Source: Paenibacillus qinlingensis
GTDB taxonomy: Bacteria; Bacillota; Bacilli; Paenibacillales; NBRC-103111
Reading direction: 5' to 3'
DNA length: 64,000 bases
Assembly (NCBI RefSeq): GCF_013204845.1
Contig: NZ_JABMKY010000029.1
Span: forward strand, 1 to 64,000
Shown here: positions 35,790 to 45,517 of the stretch, piece by piece
Layout: the number at the start of each line of letters is the position of its first letter
Numbering within the stretch: position 1 is the first letter of the stretch
Position numbers and translations under genes: made by a program
Notes under the pieces: generated by a model
Seen by the model: the letters and a program-made list of their open reading frames with translations, nothing else
What the model was told of the DNA's origin: nothing
Database searches by the model: none

Positions 35790-36623
35790 TTAGAAGTTTT
35801 TATTAAATAAACCTTTGTATTGTGAAGGCGAAATTCCTGTGTATTTTTTGAAAAGACGCGTAAAAGTTTGAATATCGTTAAATCCGAGGGAGTTACTGAT
35901 TTCCGTAATGTTCATTCTCTGCATTTCCAACAGTGATTTGGCCTTTGCAATTTTGATCTCCCGATGCAGCAGGATGGGCGACTTGCCGAACATTTCTTTG
36001 AAATGGTTGCTGACATAGGTGGAATTCATATGTAATTCCTTGGCTAACTCCGGTAAGGAAAAGGATGCTTCGGGCTGAGATACAATTTTCAATAAGAGGG
36101 AGAAAAAGCTGTGAGATTGCTGTTTTGTATCAACGGCATCTACGTTTTCAAAGGCATTATCCAATAATAAATAAAGTAATTCCAGTGATTTGGCTTTTTG
36201 CAAAATGATGTTGGGAATGTAGCCATTGCGAGTCTTTGAGAGCATAAATTCATCGAATACAGCCTCAAATTTTAAGTGACTCTTCAGTGGATAAATGTAG
36301 GGAATTTGTAGGAATGGCAGAACATCAACCACATGCTGGATCTTATAAGTGAAATGCCACCAAAGAAACTCAGTTTCTTCATCACTATCTTTATATTGAT
36401 CATGTTCAAGATGGGGTGGGATTAAGATAACGGTCCCAGGATGAATAACATAAACTTGGTCCTGAACCCTAAGTTTAGCTGAGCCTTTTCTTACATAAGT
36501 CATCATATAAAATTCTTGAAGTACTCTGTTATGATAGTTCATCTCATTACGGTGATGGATATCGAACGTCAAAATTTTCAATTCAGCTGTTTCCAGCAGA
36601 GAAGAGATGATATCATCCCTCAC
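35790..36623 (-). CDS. AraC family transcriptional regulator
   Basis: The 277-residue regulator has a cupin-like sensing part (about 25-105: MTYVRKGSAKLRVQDQVYVIHPGTVILIPPH) and an AraC domain (about 175-272) with FSLPELAKELHMNSTYVSNHF and NITEISNSLGFNDIQTFTRLF. The start is GTG at 36623; the ribosome binding site (AAAAGGA) is a little distant. It probably controls the dehydrogenase gene 125 bases behind it. Confidence 0.83.
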   Translation of the reverse strand: MRDDIISSLLETAELKILTFDIHHRNEMNYHNRVLQEFYMMTYVRKGSAKLRVQDQVYVIHPGTVILIPPHLEHDQYKDSDEETEFLWWHFTYKIQHVVDVLPFLQIPYIYPLKSHLKFEAVFDEFMLSKTRNGYIPNIILQKAKSLELLYLLLDNAFENVDAVDTKQQSHSFFSLLLKIVSQPEASFSLPELAKELHMNSTYVSNHFKEMFGKSPILLHREIKIAKAKSLLEMQRMNITEISNSLGFNDIQTFTRLFKKYTGISPSQYKGLFNKNF

Positions 36624-36715
36624 AAGTCTTCACATCCTTTTCACTCTTAAGGCAGCTTAACTATATTTTAACATAAATACGTGAGGAGAGACGCAGGGAT
36701 GTCTTCCAGTACGGC

Positions 36716-37975
36716 TTACATAGGCGGAACCCAAATCCAGGCGTCTTTGGCATAGCCACGCTGTTCCCAGTAGCCGGTATGATCACTGTCTATAAGCTCG
36801 ATCCGGTTCAGCCATTTCACTGATTTATATGCGTACATTTGTGGAACCACTAGCCTAACCGGACCTCCCATGTCCCTGGGAATTGGCTTGCCATCCAGCA
36901 TGAGCACAACCATCACGTCCTCCATCCAGGTCTGCTCAATGGTGATATTGTCCGTATATACGCCTTCAGCCGAATAAAACTTCACCATCTTTACCCCATC
37001 CTTAACTCCTGCGTGCTCTAGCAGTTTGTTCAGGGGAATGCCCTCCCAAGTACAGCTGTTGACTGACCAGCCTGTTACACAGTGAAAATCGCTGATCTGC
37101 ACTTGGCGTGGGAAAGCCAGGAATTCGGTCCAACTCCATTGGAAAGGCTGATTTACTAAACCGTCCACAGTAAACGTCCACTTCTCAGGGTCGAACTTAG
37201 GCATGTCGGTCACGGTATAGATTCTGAAGTTGCCCTTTGCCCCGCCTCCCTTTGGAGGCAGCGAATCTGGCAAAGGCGTTAACTGCAGTACATCTGTAGA
37301 CATGGACTCTGTCTCCTGAAGTGAGGAGAGGTTGGAGTCGCCAAATACGGAGGTCAGGAAGCGGATAAATGGTGGTACGGTGGCAGCAGCCACAATCGAG
37401 CCCACCCCCATCTTGATGAAAGATCTCCGGGATATACGGCGGAATACCTTTCCCGTTGCTGGCTCGTAGGTGCCAAGATCTATGACATTTAAAGGTTTGC
37501 TCAAGGGGGCGGTCTGATTCCGATCTTTTTCCCTACCTGCCTTTATTAGCCAACGGCTTCGTGTGAATGAATGGTATAGAGCGTACGGAATGCCGATCCA
37601 CGTCAGCAAATCATGAACAAGTAACGCTGTGTTGTTCCAGATCGGAGGAAACGACCTGTACCTCCATAAGATAATGCCAGAACCGATCCAGCCTGCTAAT
37701 AGTAGAAGTACTACCACGAGATTGCCTTGCTGGGCTCTGCGGCCAGACAACTGGCGGAGATGTTTTAGAAAGGAGGGTAGGTATAAGATAACCACAGCCA
37801 AGGATACTAACCCAACTGCGATATGCATCTGTTTTACCCAAACCCGGCCTTCTCCTAACAATGCCCGCATGGGTGGTATATAAAGCAAAATACCGCTTAC
37901 TGCCAGAAATAACAAAACCCATGCATTAGCAGAATGCAGCTTGCGAAGCTTTTTGCCCAATCCACGCTCTCTCAC
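36716..37975 (-). CDS. Membrane cytochrome b-like / molybdopterin oxidoreductase fusion
   Basis: The 419-residue protein joins two units. The N-terminal part (about 10-150) has four membrane helices and His residues (KLHSANAW, KQMHIAVG, LLVHDLLTW, YALYHSFT) suited to bind haem. The C-terminal part (about 230-410) is a sulfite oxidase-type molybdopterin domain, with the molybdenum-ligand Cys in ISDFHCVTGWS and later GGPVRLVVPQMYAYKSVKW. Between them is a twin-Arg motif, SRRSFIKMG, ahead of a hydrophobic stretch, as in Tat signals, so the catalytic domain probably lies outside the membrane. The GTG at 37975 is chosen because GGGGG lies seven bases upstream. The physiological substrate is unknown; MsrP-like reductases are the closest idea. 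Confidence 0.78.
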   Translation of the reverse strand: MRERGLGKKLRKLHSANAWVLLFLAVSGILLYIPPMRALLGEGRVWVKQMHIAVGLVSLAVVILYLPSFLKHLRQLSGRRAQQGNLVVVLLLLAGWIGSGIILWRYRSFPPIWNNTALLVHDLLTWIGIPYALYHSFTRSRWLIKAGREKDRNQTAPLSKPLNVIDLGTYEPATGKVFRRISRRSFIKMGVGSIVAAATVPPFIRFLTSVFGDSNLSSLQETESMSTDVLQLTPLPDSLPPKGGGAKGNFRIYTVTDMPKFDPEKWTFTVDGLVNQPFQWSWTEFLAFPRQVQISDFHCVTGWSVNSCTWEGIPLNKLLEHAGVKDGVKMVKFYSAEGVYTDNITIEQTWMEDVMVVLMLDGKPIPRDMGGPVRLVVPQMYAYKSVKWLNRIELIDSDHTGYWEQRGYAKDAWIWVPPM

Positions 37976-38166
37976 AACAATTCCCCCTTGTTGCATGTAA
38001 TAGCCAATTGAATCCGCTTTCTATAATCATTATAAGTATATGTTATGGAAAGTTGAAAGCATTATAATTTAATATAAATTATCACTTAATGAAAGTCTTT
38101 GCCCCCATGGATGCGCTAAATCATCGCTTTTTAGGTTATGTTTCTGACGTGTGCATAATCGGTCTT

Positions 38167-38223
38167 TTTTATAATAAATCGTGGATCATCCATATATCAA
38201 TCTAATTACTGAGTTGTTAATAT
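38167..38223 (+). promoter_or_regulatory. Regulon promoter 1: conserved element plus -10 (binding-protein gene)
   Basis: The element starts TTTTATAATAAATCGTG and continues GATCATCCATATAT (38167-38197). TAATAT at 38218-38223 stands exactly 51 bp from its first base. Three further promoters in this locus have the same arrangement (39909, 43678, 47937). No -35 hexamer is visible, which fits an activator bound at about -63 to -33. Confidence 0.75.
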
Positions 38224-38268
38224 TGAAATAGAAATACAAAATATAAATGAAATACAGGAGGGGTAACA

Positions 38269-39582
38269 ATGTTTAAATGGAAACGTTCTCTAGCTGTTCT
38301 GGCTACAACAACTGCATTGGTTGGATCGCTGGCTGCTTGTGGTAGTAGCGACAAAGGAGCAACAAGTACGATAGCGCCAACTGCTGCACCGACGACAAAG
38401 GTAAGTACTGAGCCGGTTAAGCTTCGCATTATGTGGTGGGGGGCACAAAACCGTCATGACGCAACATTGAAGGCACTTGAATTGTACACGAAGAACAACC
38501 CGAACGTAACATTTGAGCCTGAATACTCTGGTATGGACGGTTATCTGGACAAATTGTCCACACAAGCTGCTGCCAACAATGCGCCTGATGTTGTACAGCT
38601 TGATCCGGGCTGGACTCCCGATTGGGCTGCCCGCAAGCAATTAGTTGAATTGACTCCAACTGTGGATGTAAGTAAATTTGATGCTAAACTGATGGCTGGC
38701 GGACAATCCGGTGGTAAGCAATATGGTATTCCCCTTGGTTCTGTTGCTTTTGGCATGATTTATGACAAAGCGGCAATGGATAAACTAAGCATTAAGAATC
38801 CTGCTAATGGTTGGAACTGGGATGAATACTTTGCACTAGCTAAAGAATCCAAGTCGAAACTACCGAGTGGAACGTATTTCACTAAGGATTACGGCGGTAA
38901 TTACTTCGTTTACTCAGCCTATCAGTATGCGAAAGGGAAAGGCTCGGTTGTCTCCCCTGACGGCAAATTTAATGTGGATCAAGCGACTTACCTAGAATGG
39001 ACTAAAAAATTCGAAGAGTTGCGTAAGGAAGGACTTGTTCCTCCGGCTGACGTGAACGCTTCTGACAAAGAAAATGATCCGAAATTAGACCTAATGGTTT
39101 CAGGGAAAATCTTAGTACGCTATGCCTTCTCTAATGGATATGGTACGTATGATAGCTTGAAAAAAGGTGCCTACGCTTTGGTGACCATGCCTCGCGCCTC
39201 CGCTCCGGGCGGCTGGTTGAAGCCTTCGATGTACTTGGCTGTTAGCGCAAACTCGAAGAAGCAGGAAGAAGCTAAGAAGTTTGTCAACTGGTTCGTTAAT
39301 GATAATGAAGCAGCTAAAATTTTGGGAACAGTACGCGGTTTGCCGGCTAACAAGGACGTTTCTGCCCTTCTTCAAGCTAGCTTTAGTGACCAAGATAAGG
39401 TCGGTTTGGATCTGCTTCGCGCAACAGAGAAAGACGGTCAGACTTGGGATTCAACAAGCGGGTGGACCAACTTTATCGACAAGGATTGGACGTTGGTTGG
39501 TGATCAACTTACATTTGGTAAAATTACCCCACAACAAGCTTTTGATCAGTTGAAGTCTGCATCGAAGTCATACGAAAAGTAG
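38269..39582 (+). CDS. Sugar ABC transporter binding lipoprotein (GH30 locus)
   Basis: The 437-residue lipoprotein (lipobox SLAAC, Cys24) has a family 1 solute-binding fold: LRIMWWGAQNRHDATLKALELYTKNNPNV near 45-73 and NAPDVVQLDPGWTPDW near 105-120. It should bind an oligosaccharide released by the GH30 enzyme of the same regulon. GGAGGGG precedes the start. A strong terminator follows and the permeases have their own promoter 400 bases later, so the binding protein is made as a separate transcript. Confidence 0.87.
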   Translation: MFKWKRSLAVLATTTALVGSLAACGSSDKGATSTIAPTAAPTTKVSTEPVKLRIMWWGAQNRHDATLKALELYTKNNPNVTFEPEYSGMDGYLDKLSTQAAANNAPDVVQLDPGWTPDWAARKQLVELTPTVDVSKFDAKLMAGGQSGGKQYGIPLGSVAFGMIYDKAAMDKLSIKNPANGWNWDEYFALAKESKSKLPSGTYFTKDYGGNYFVYSAYQYAKGKGSVVSPDGKFNVDQATYLEWTKKFEELRKEGLVPPADVNASDKENDPKLDLMVSGKILVRYAFSNGYGTYDSLKKGAYALVTMPRASAPGGWLKPSMYLAVSANSKKQEEAKKFVNWFVNDNEAAKILGTVRGLPANKDVSALLQASFSDQDKVGLDLLRATEKDGQTWDSTSGWTNFIDKDWTLVGDQLTFGKITPQQAFDQLKSASKSYEK

Positions 39583-39588
39583 TCTGTC

Positions 39589-39627
39589 AGATGCCCTGGA
39601 ACAAATACTTGTTCCGGGGTATCTTTT
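39589..39627 (+). terminator. Terminator of the binding-protein gene
   Basis: AGATGCCCTGGAACAA pairs with TTGTTCCGGGGTATCT, followed by TTTT. From here to 40013 lie a second hairpin and a promoter; no gene is seen. Confidence 0.88.
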
Positions 39628-39866
39628 AATCTTTTTGAAGGTTATGGCTTTGGGTAATGCCAAATAGGGCATCATCGGGGAGTGTCACCTCTACTGCAAA
39701 TCTGCAAGAGTGATTCTTTCATTCCGAAGAGCAGGTAACCTTTGGGAGTAGAAGCGTTGAGATTAATTTGACTAATCAAGAAGACAACACGAGGAGGATT
39801 TATTTATACTCACGTCCTTCATTCAGGTAAAACCGTTATTCAGCAGTCACTCTATATATTCGCAAT

Positions 39867-39902
39867 ACGAGGAAGCAGCCACGGCTAGCTTCTTCGTTTT
39901 TC
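39867..39902 (+). terminator. Second hairpin with T tract before the permease promoter
   Basis: ACGAGGAAGC pairs with GCTTCTTCGT around a GCC/GGC inner stem, followed by TTTTTCGT. It insulates the permease promoter from upstream transcription. Confidence 0.7.
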
Positions 39903-39908
39903 GTTATA

Positions 39909-39965
39909 TTTTATAATAATTCGATGATTTCCCTACTTTAGACTGAGATGAGCGACTTATATAAT
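39909..39965 (+). promoter_or_regulatory. Regulon promoter 2: conserved element plus -10 (permease genes)
   Basis: TTTTATAATAATTCGATGAT opens the element at 39909. A perfect TATAAT lies at 39960-39965, again 51 bp from the first base. The element is most like that before the response regulator gene. Confidence 0.7.
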
Positions 39966-40012
39966 TAAGTTATAAAATACTGATTATAAAGAAAGTACAG
40001 AGGTGATCACAC

Positions 40013-40972
40013 TTGAACAATTCTATTACCGTTGCTGCAAACGGGGCTGAAGTGAAAAAGAGGCGCAAGTTTCTCAGCAGATGGGATGCTCCGTTAGCAG
40101 GTTATTTGTTTATTTCTCCATGGTTAATCGGATTCTTTGGATTGACGGCGTATCCGATGTTTCTATCATTGTATTATTCTCTTACCGATTATACGTTGCT
40201 CGAACCCATTAAATGGATTGGTTTACGGAACTATACCCGTATCTTTACAGATGATCCGAGATTTACCCAATCAGTCAAAGTAACATTCCAATATGTGCTG
40301 GCATCGGTACCGTTGAAATTGGTTGCGGCTTTGTTGGTGGCAACACTCTTAAATAAAGCTATGAAAGGTATTTCCTTTTACCGTACGGCGGTTTATTTCC
40401 CCTCTCTGATTGGTGGAAGTATTGCCGTATCGATTTTGTGGCGTAATATTTTCGGTGTTGATGGCATCTTTAACGAAATTCTATCCATATTCGGTATAGT
40501 AGGAAAAGGTTGGATCACGAATCCAGGTTCAGCATTGTGGACGCTGATTCTCCTCACAGTTTGGCAGTTTGGTTCAGCCATGGTTATTTTTCTAGCAGGA
40601 TTAAAGCAAATTCCAAACGATCTTTACGAAGCGTCATCCGTTGATGGTGCGAACAAGGTTTTACAATTTTTCAAAATTACGTTGCCAATGCTTTCACCGA
40701 TTATCTACTTTAATTTAATTATGGGTGTCATCAATTCATTCCAAATGTTTACTTCCGCTTTCGTTATTACAAATGGCGGTCCGATGAATTCTACTTATGT
40801 ATACGCATTGTATCTATATGAGAGGGCCTTCAGTCGCTATGAACTAGGATATGCTTCAGCTTTAGCATGGATTATGCTGGTCATGATTGTCGTAGTAGCA
40901 GCCATTATTGCTGGCACTTCGAAGTATTGGGTCTTCTATGAAACTGACACAGGAGGGAAGAAAAGGAAATGA
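40013..40972 (+). CDS. Carbohydrate ABC transporter permease (MalF/UgpA type)
   Basis: The 319-residue permease has six helices, beginning GYLFISPWLIGFFGLTAYPMFLSLYYS, and the EAA loop LYEASSVDGANKVLQFFKITLP (about 204-225). The start is TTG at 40013, supported by GAGGTGATC upstream. It overlaps the next permease gene by ATGA. It probably works with the binding protein encoded at 38.3 kb. Confidence 0.87.
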   Translation: MNNSITVAANGAEVKKRRKFLSRWDAPLAGYLFISPWLIGFFGLTAYPMFLSLYYSLTDYTLLEPIKWIGLRNYTRIFTDDPRFTQSVKVTFQYVLASVPLKLVAALLVATLLNKAMKGISFYRTAVYFPSLIGGSIAVSILWRNIFGVDGIFNEILSIFGIVGKGWITNPGSALWTLILLTVWQFGSAMVIFLAGLKQIPNDLYEASSVDGANKVLQFFKITLPMLSPIIYFNLIMGVINSFQMFTSAFVITNGGPMNSTYVYALYLYERAFSRYELGYASALAWIMLVMIVVVAAIIAGTSKYWVFYETDTGGKKRK

Positions 40973-41811
40973 ACATAAAATGGAATGCTACTGTCCGACA
41001 TACCCTTATGATTGTGTTCAGTATTGTAATGGTCTACCCCTTGATCTGGTGGGTAGGCGCATCGCTTAAATCCAATGCTGAGCTTGGATCGCCTGGGATC
41101 TTTCCTTCGGTTCCCAAATGGAGCAACTACACGGATGGATGGCATGCAATTCCCGGACGCACATTTACTGACTTTTATCTGAATACCTTCGGTCTTGAAG
41201 CCATGGTTTTAATAGCAACGCTTTTTTCAACCACCTTAGTTGCATTCGGCTTTGCTCGTCTAGATTTCCCATTAAAGAATCTCTGGTTTTCTATTCTCAT
41301 GATGACTTTGATGATGCCTTCACAGGTACTCATTATTCCGCAATATGCTATGTTCCACCAACTGGGTTGGGTAAACACCTATCTTCCGTTTGTGGTTCCT
41401 CACCTGGTAGCAAGTGGAGCGGGCGGTAGTTTCTTTGTCTTCCTGCTGATTCAGTTTATCAGAGGTATCCCAAAGGATCTTGATGAGTCAGCGAAGATTG
41501 ACGGTTGTTCATGGTTTGGTATATTCTGGCGTGTGGTTCTGCCACTAACTCAACCCGCAATTGTAACAATCATGATTTTCTGTTTCCTATGGAACTGGGA
41601 TGATTTCCTTGGCCACTTGCTCTACTTAAATTCGGTAGATAAATATACCGTAGGTTTGGCGTTGCGGATGATCAATGATGCGCAATCAGCTCAAGAATGG
41701 GGTCAATTGCTGGCAATGTCTCTAGTATCCATACTCCCTGCAACTATCGTATTTACGTTTCTGCAACGTTATTTTGTTGAGGGCATTGCGACGACGGGTA
41801 TTAAAGGTTAA
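40969..41811 (+). CDS. Carbohydrate ABC transporter permease (MalG/UgpE type)
   Basis: The 280-residue partner has six helices and the EAA loop LDESAKIDGCSWFGIFWRVVLPL (about 168-190); the first residue of the EAA triplet is Asp, as in many MalG-type permeases of this genus. It ends FVEGIATTGIKG. A terminator lies between it and the kinase gene, which is therefore expressed by read-through or from an unseen promoter. Confidence 0.87.
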   Translation: MNIKWNATVRHTLMIVFSIVMVYPLIWWVGASLKSNAELGSPGIFPSVPKWSNYTDGWHAIPGRTFTDFYLNTFGLEAMVLIATLFSTTLVAFGFARLDFPLKNLWFSILMMTLMMPSQVLIIPQYAMFHQLGWVNTYLPFVVPHLVASGAGGSFFVFLLIQFIRGIPKDLDESAKIDGCSWFGIFWRVVLPLTQPAIVTIMIFCFLWNWDDFLGHLLYLNSVDKYTVGLALRMINDAQSAQEWGQLLAMSLVSILPATIVFTFLQRYFVEGIATTGIKG

Positions 41812-41835
41812 GATTAATTTGAATATGCAAATTGG

Positions 41836-41880
41836 ACGGTAAAGAGACGAGTTTCCTTCGTAGCTTTACCGTTTTCTTTC
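41836..41880 (+). terminator. Terminator/attenuator between permease and kinase genes
   Basis: ACGGTAAAG and CTTTACCGT, with inner ACGA/TTCGT pairing, form a stem followed by TTTCTTTC. It probably lowers expression of the kinase gene. Confidence 0.75.
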
Positions 41881-41909
41881 ACAGTAATCAAAGTTGGGAG
41901 ATACCCCAG

Positions 41910-43643
41910 ATGACTAACATTTTCAAGAAGTTTCGAATTGAGAGCCTGTTTTTCCGCAGCTTTTTTGTTCTTATCTTTCTGGTTCTAGTCAGTATTGTTT
42001 GGACGAGCTACAATATTTCTTCTAAAGCTCTGGTGAAAAACACCTCCCATTATCAACAACAATTGCTAGAAGAATTGAACAACGAAATTTCAACACGGCT
42101 AACAATGATTGAGCAGATATCCTTGTCCACTTCCCGTGACAACGAATTGATTAGACTTCTTTGGAATAGTCAGGACGAATTCGATCGGCACCAAAAAGCT
42201 GATAATGTCCAGAATACGATGGCCAATCTTACGTATTCCATTCCTATCATTCAAGGTATTGATCTATATATGGAGCGTCCTTTCCGGAAAGAAGAAAATA
42301 GTTACATCCAATTCTGGGATATAGAGGATTTGGATAATCGGAGAGAATGGAGTCAGTATTTGGACAAAAATGATTTTGCCTGGACATCCGAGTATGAAAT
42401 TCCTAGCTTCACGGGGAATGTTCCAGTTCTTAGTTTTGGGAGAAAAATATTATTTAATGATACTTTTTTAGGTGTCGTTGTTATTCATGTAAAAGCCCAA
42501 GAAATCCGAACCCTGTTAAAAGGCCGCTCAAGGGACTCCAATCGGATTATGACAGATAGTAACGGGCAGGAAATTTTGAAAATAGGCGAAATGCAGGAGC
42601 AGTTGGAAATGAGTCAACGGGTGAACATGGAAACCGAGAAATCCGGCTTTATTCATATTCGCGGGAATTCTACGGTGGGAGATTCGCTTTTGGTATATTC
42701 GAAGTTGAATGATTCCAATTGGACTTTAGTGGAGATGACACCGTGGAATCAGATTACGGCCAGTAGCATCCGTTTGGCGGAGGTTATCGGCATCATTGGT
42801 GTTGCCGCTGTACTGTTGATGTTAATGCTGACTCTCTATTTAAGTAGACAATTTACGAAGCCAATTAATATGCTGGTCTCTGCCATGAGCTCCTATTCGA
42901 TCGGTGGTAAGAATCAGGATTTGCCAGGAGATTACCAGAACGAGTTTGGTTATTTATTTGCCGGCTACCGAAAGCAAAACGAGCGGATTGAAGATTTGTA
43001 CGTATCCCTCCAACAGCGATATGAGCAGCAACGTAAAGCTGAAATTGAAGCGCTACAGGCTAATATTAACCCTCACTTTCTCTACAACATGCTGGACCAG
43101 CTGAACTGGATGGCCATCGAGGCCGGACACGAAGAGCTTAGCCGGATTCTAGAACTAATGGGACAAATGTTTCGGATCGGCTTATCTAACGGAGACAGTT
43201 TCATTCCGATTGCAAATGAATTGGAGCATATTAAATGCTACCTGGAAATCCAGCAACTTCGCTGGGGAAACGGCCTTAATTATGCCATTGATGTGCCAAT
43301 GGATGTTATGGAACTGTATATTCCTAAGCTGACATTGCAGCCTTTTGTAGAAAATTCTATCGTTCATGGATTTAACACAAGGCTGGCCGGTTATGTCCAT
43401 ATTCAGATGAACCGGCTGGAGAACTCGCTTCAAATCATCATCGATGATGACGGTATCGGTCTCCAACAAGTGGTGGAGAATAAGAGGAAACGTCATACGG
43501 GAGGTTACGGAATTCGCAATGTAAGGGATAGAATTGCTGGTTATTTCCGGCATATCTACGGTGTTGAGTTGTACGAGCGGGAGGAAGGGGGAACGAGGGT
43601 AGAAATATTCCTTCCATTATTGACGGAGCCTCCAACCAATTAA
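41910..43643 (+). CDS. YesM-type sensor histidine kinase
   Basis: The 577-residue kinase has an N-terminal membrane segment (about 12-36), an extracellular sensor, a second membrane segment (about 280-305) and a HAMP linker. The phosphoacceptor is His389 in NINPHFLYNMLDQLNW, and the ATP site shows VENSIVHGF and IDDDGIGLQ. The start at 41910 follows GGGAGA; the frame from 41832 lies inside the terminator and has no ribosome binding site. It pairs with the response regulator gene 188 bases downstream and likely senses the sugar handled by this locus. Confidence 0.87.
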   Translation: MTNIFKKFRIESLFFRSFFVLIFLVLVSIVWTSYNISSKALVKNTSHYQQQLLEELNNEISTRLTMIEQISLSTSRDNELIRLLWNSQDEFDRHQKADNVQNTMANLTYSIPIIQGIDLYMERPFRKEENSYIQFWDIEDLDNRREWSQYLDKNDFAWTSEYEIPSFTGNVPVLSFGRKILFNDTFLGVVVIHVKAQEIRTLLKGRSRDSNRIMTDSNGQEILKIGEMQEQLEMSQRVNMETEKSGFIHIRGNSTVGDSLLVYSKLNDSNWTLVEMTPWNQITASSIRLAEVIGIIGVAAVLLMLMLTLYLSRQFTKPINMLVSAMSSYSIGGKNQDLPGDYQNEFGYLFAGYRKQNERIEDLYVSLQQRYEQQRKAEIEALQANINPHFLYNMLDQLNWMAIEAGHEELSRILELMGQMFRIGLSNGDSFIPIANELEHIKCYLEIQQLRWGNGLNYAIDVPMDVMELYIPKLTLQPFVENSIVHGFNTRLAGYVHIQMNRLENSLQIIIDDDGIGLQQVVENKRKRHTGGYGIRNVRDRIAGYFRHIYGVELYEREEGGTRVEIFLPLLTEPPTN

Positions 43644-43677
43644 TTTTAATTGAAAAATGAATGAAGGAATCGTGATA

Positions 43678-43734
43678 TTTTATAATAATTTGTGCATCAT
43701 TCCTATTTAAACCTTAATAATAGGTCGTTATGAT
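43678..43734 (+). promoter_or_regulatory. Regulon promoter 3: conserved element plus -10 (response regulator gene)
   Basis: TTTTATAATAATTTGTGCAT opens the element, followed by CATTCCTATTT. TATGAT at 43729-43734 lies 51 bp from the first base. Presence before the regulator gene itself suggests positive autoregulation. Confidence 0.7.
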
Positions 43735-43830
43735 GAAGATGATGGCAGTCAGAAGGGCATAGGATCCAGTCATATATGTTAGGCTTGTTACTCTTGAATG
43801 CTAATAAATGCATAGCTAAAGGAGGTAAAT

Positions 43831-45453
43831 ATGGTGTGGAAGATCGCGATTATTGACGATGAACGCCAAGTGCTCCAAGGAATGAAGCGTGCCATTCCTT
43901 GGGATGAATTGGAAGCGGAGTGGGTTGGGGAAGCTATGAATGGCGTCGATGGGTTAAATATAATCCGAAGTACACAGCCGGATATTATTATAACGGACAT
44001 ATATATGCCCCTTATGAATGGCTTAGATATGATTGAACAGTTAAGAAAAGAAGAATTTCCTGGGAAGATTATCATTTTGAGTGGATATTCTGATTTTGAA
44101 CATGCCAGACAAGCTCTGCGGTATAACGTCAGTGATTATGTATCAAAGCCGATCAGCATGCCGACCTTAAAAGTGATTCTAAACAAGGTTATCCAAGAGC
44201 TGGTGGATGTGGAAGAAAGGCGGATGAAGCAAGGAGAGTTAGAGTATAAGCTGATGTTGTACGAACCATTTATTGAGAAGGAATGGGTGCGTTCAGCTGC
44301 AGTAGGCACATTGGACAATGCTAACCAAAATGGGGGGATTCTTCCTCAGCCTTACCGATTCTGGTCCTATTCTAATCATGCAGTGATCGGGATAGAGTTA
44401 ATCCGCGATGAGCGAGTCCGCAAATTTTCAGTGTCAGACTGGAATTTATTTCGGTTCGCAGTGAGTAATATCGTTTATGAGTTGGCACGAAGGATATTTC
44501 CTAGCGTTGAATATACAGAGCTTCATAGCACGCGAGCTGTATTGATTATCCATCCGGAAGCGGGTAACAATGAACACACCCAAAAGGCCATTGAAGTCTT
44601 GGGCATCCAGATTATTGAAAGTGTTGCAAATTATCTGAAACTGATGAGTCGTGTTGGAAGCGGTAACATTAAGTCCGACTGGACCAAAATCCCAGATTCA
44701 ACGGAGGAAGCATTCCGTGCCATCGATATGAGACAACTGCGCCCTAAATCATCCTTTGAGTTTTTTGTTTATCAGGGGGAAGTGACGACCGAGAAGGAGC
44801 AAGTCGCCCTGTTTCCGGTTAAATTCTCATACGAACTGGCCAATGCCATGAAGGCTGTTCAGGAAACAAAAGCGCAGCAGTTAGTTGCCGATTATATCAG
44901 AGAGCTGGAGAGCCATGCGGGGATAGACTCTGAATATGTTCAGATGCTGGGAAGTGAATTATGGGGGATTATTTCATATTGTCTTTATGAAGCCGGACAT
45001 GTACTGGATGATCTCTTCACGAACGACCAGATTGCCAAGGAAATCAAGGGCTTAATCCAGCCTGATCAGCTGCAGAAGTGGTTATCGGAGAAAATCTCCA
45101 TTATCTGCGACAGCAGACAATGGAAGGGCAGCAGCAAACACCGTCAGGTCGTCGAATTCATTACCCACTACATTCACGAGCATTATGCTGATGATTTGAC
45201 GTTGGCCGTTTTGTCGGATAAAGTGCTGATTTCACGTAACCATTTGTCTATCATTTTCAAAAATATAACCGGCGAAACCTTCAACACCTACTTGACTCGT
45301 GTGAGGATTGAAAAAGCCCGAGAGCTGCTTTTAGAACGGAATATGCTCGTCTATGAGGTTGCAGAGAGTGTCGGCTACAAAAATTTCCCTTATTTTAGCC
45401 TACTTTTCAAAAAAATGACCGGCATGAACCCGACAGACCTCATTAAAATGTGA
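43831..45453 (+). CDS. YesN-type response regulator with AraC DNA-binding domain
   Basis: The 540-residue regulator has a receiver domain with Asp9-Asp10, phosphoacceptor Asp56 (IIITDIYMP) and Lys in YVSKPISM, a long middle region, and a C-terminal AraC domain (about 440-538) with LTLAVLSDKVLISRNHLSIIF and LVYEVAESVGYKNFPYFSLLF. AAAGGAGG precedes the ATG. It is the best candidate to bind the four conserved promoter elements of this locus, including its own. Two Gfo/Idh genes follow in the same direction. Confidence 0.88.
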   Translation: MVWKIAIIDDERQVLQGMKRAIPWDELEAEWVGEAMNGVDGLNIIRSTQPDIIITDIYMPLMNGLDMIEQLRKEEFPGKIIILSGYSDFEHARQALRYNVSDYVSKPISMPTLKVILNKVIQELVDVEERRMKQGELEYKLMLYEPFIEKEWVRSAAVGTLDNANQNGGILPQPYRFWSYSNHAVIGIELIRDERVRKFSVSDWNLFRFAVSNIVYELARRIFPSVEYTELHSTRAVLIIHPEAGNNEHTQKAIEVLGIQIIESVANYLKLMSRVGSGNIKSDWTKIPDSTEEAFRAIDMRQLRPKSSFEFFVYQGEVTTEKEQVALFPVKFSYELANAMKAVQETKAQQLVADYIRELESHAGIDSEYVQMLGSELWGIISYCLYEAGHVLDDLFTNDQIAKEIKGLIQPDQLQKWLSEKISIICDSRQWKGSSKHRQVVEFITHYIHEHYADDLTLAVLSDKVLISRNHLSIIFKNITGETFNTYLTRVRIEKARELLLERNMLVYEVAESVGYKNFPYFSLLFKKMTGMNPTDLIKM

Positions 45454-45517
45454 CCCTTTGCCAGTTAAGCCAAGTACTAATAAATTCAATTCTTTGTTTC
45501 TAAAGGAGTGGAAGCAC

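Noticed and set aside
37611..37922. 103-codon frame overlapping the cytochrome b/molybdopterin gene
   Set aside because: It is an alternative frame on the same strand as a gene with clear membrane helices and has no ribosome binding site.
39655..39715. 18-codon ORF after the binding-protein terminator
   Set aside because: It has no ribosome binding site and lies between two terminators; it is most likely chance.
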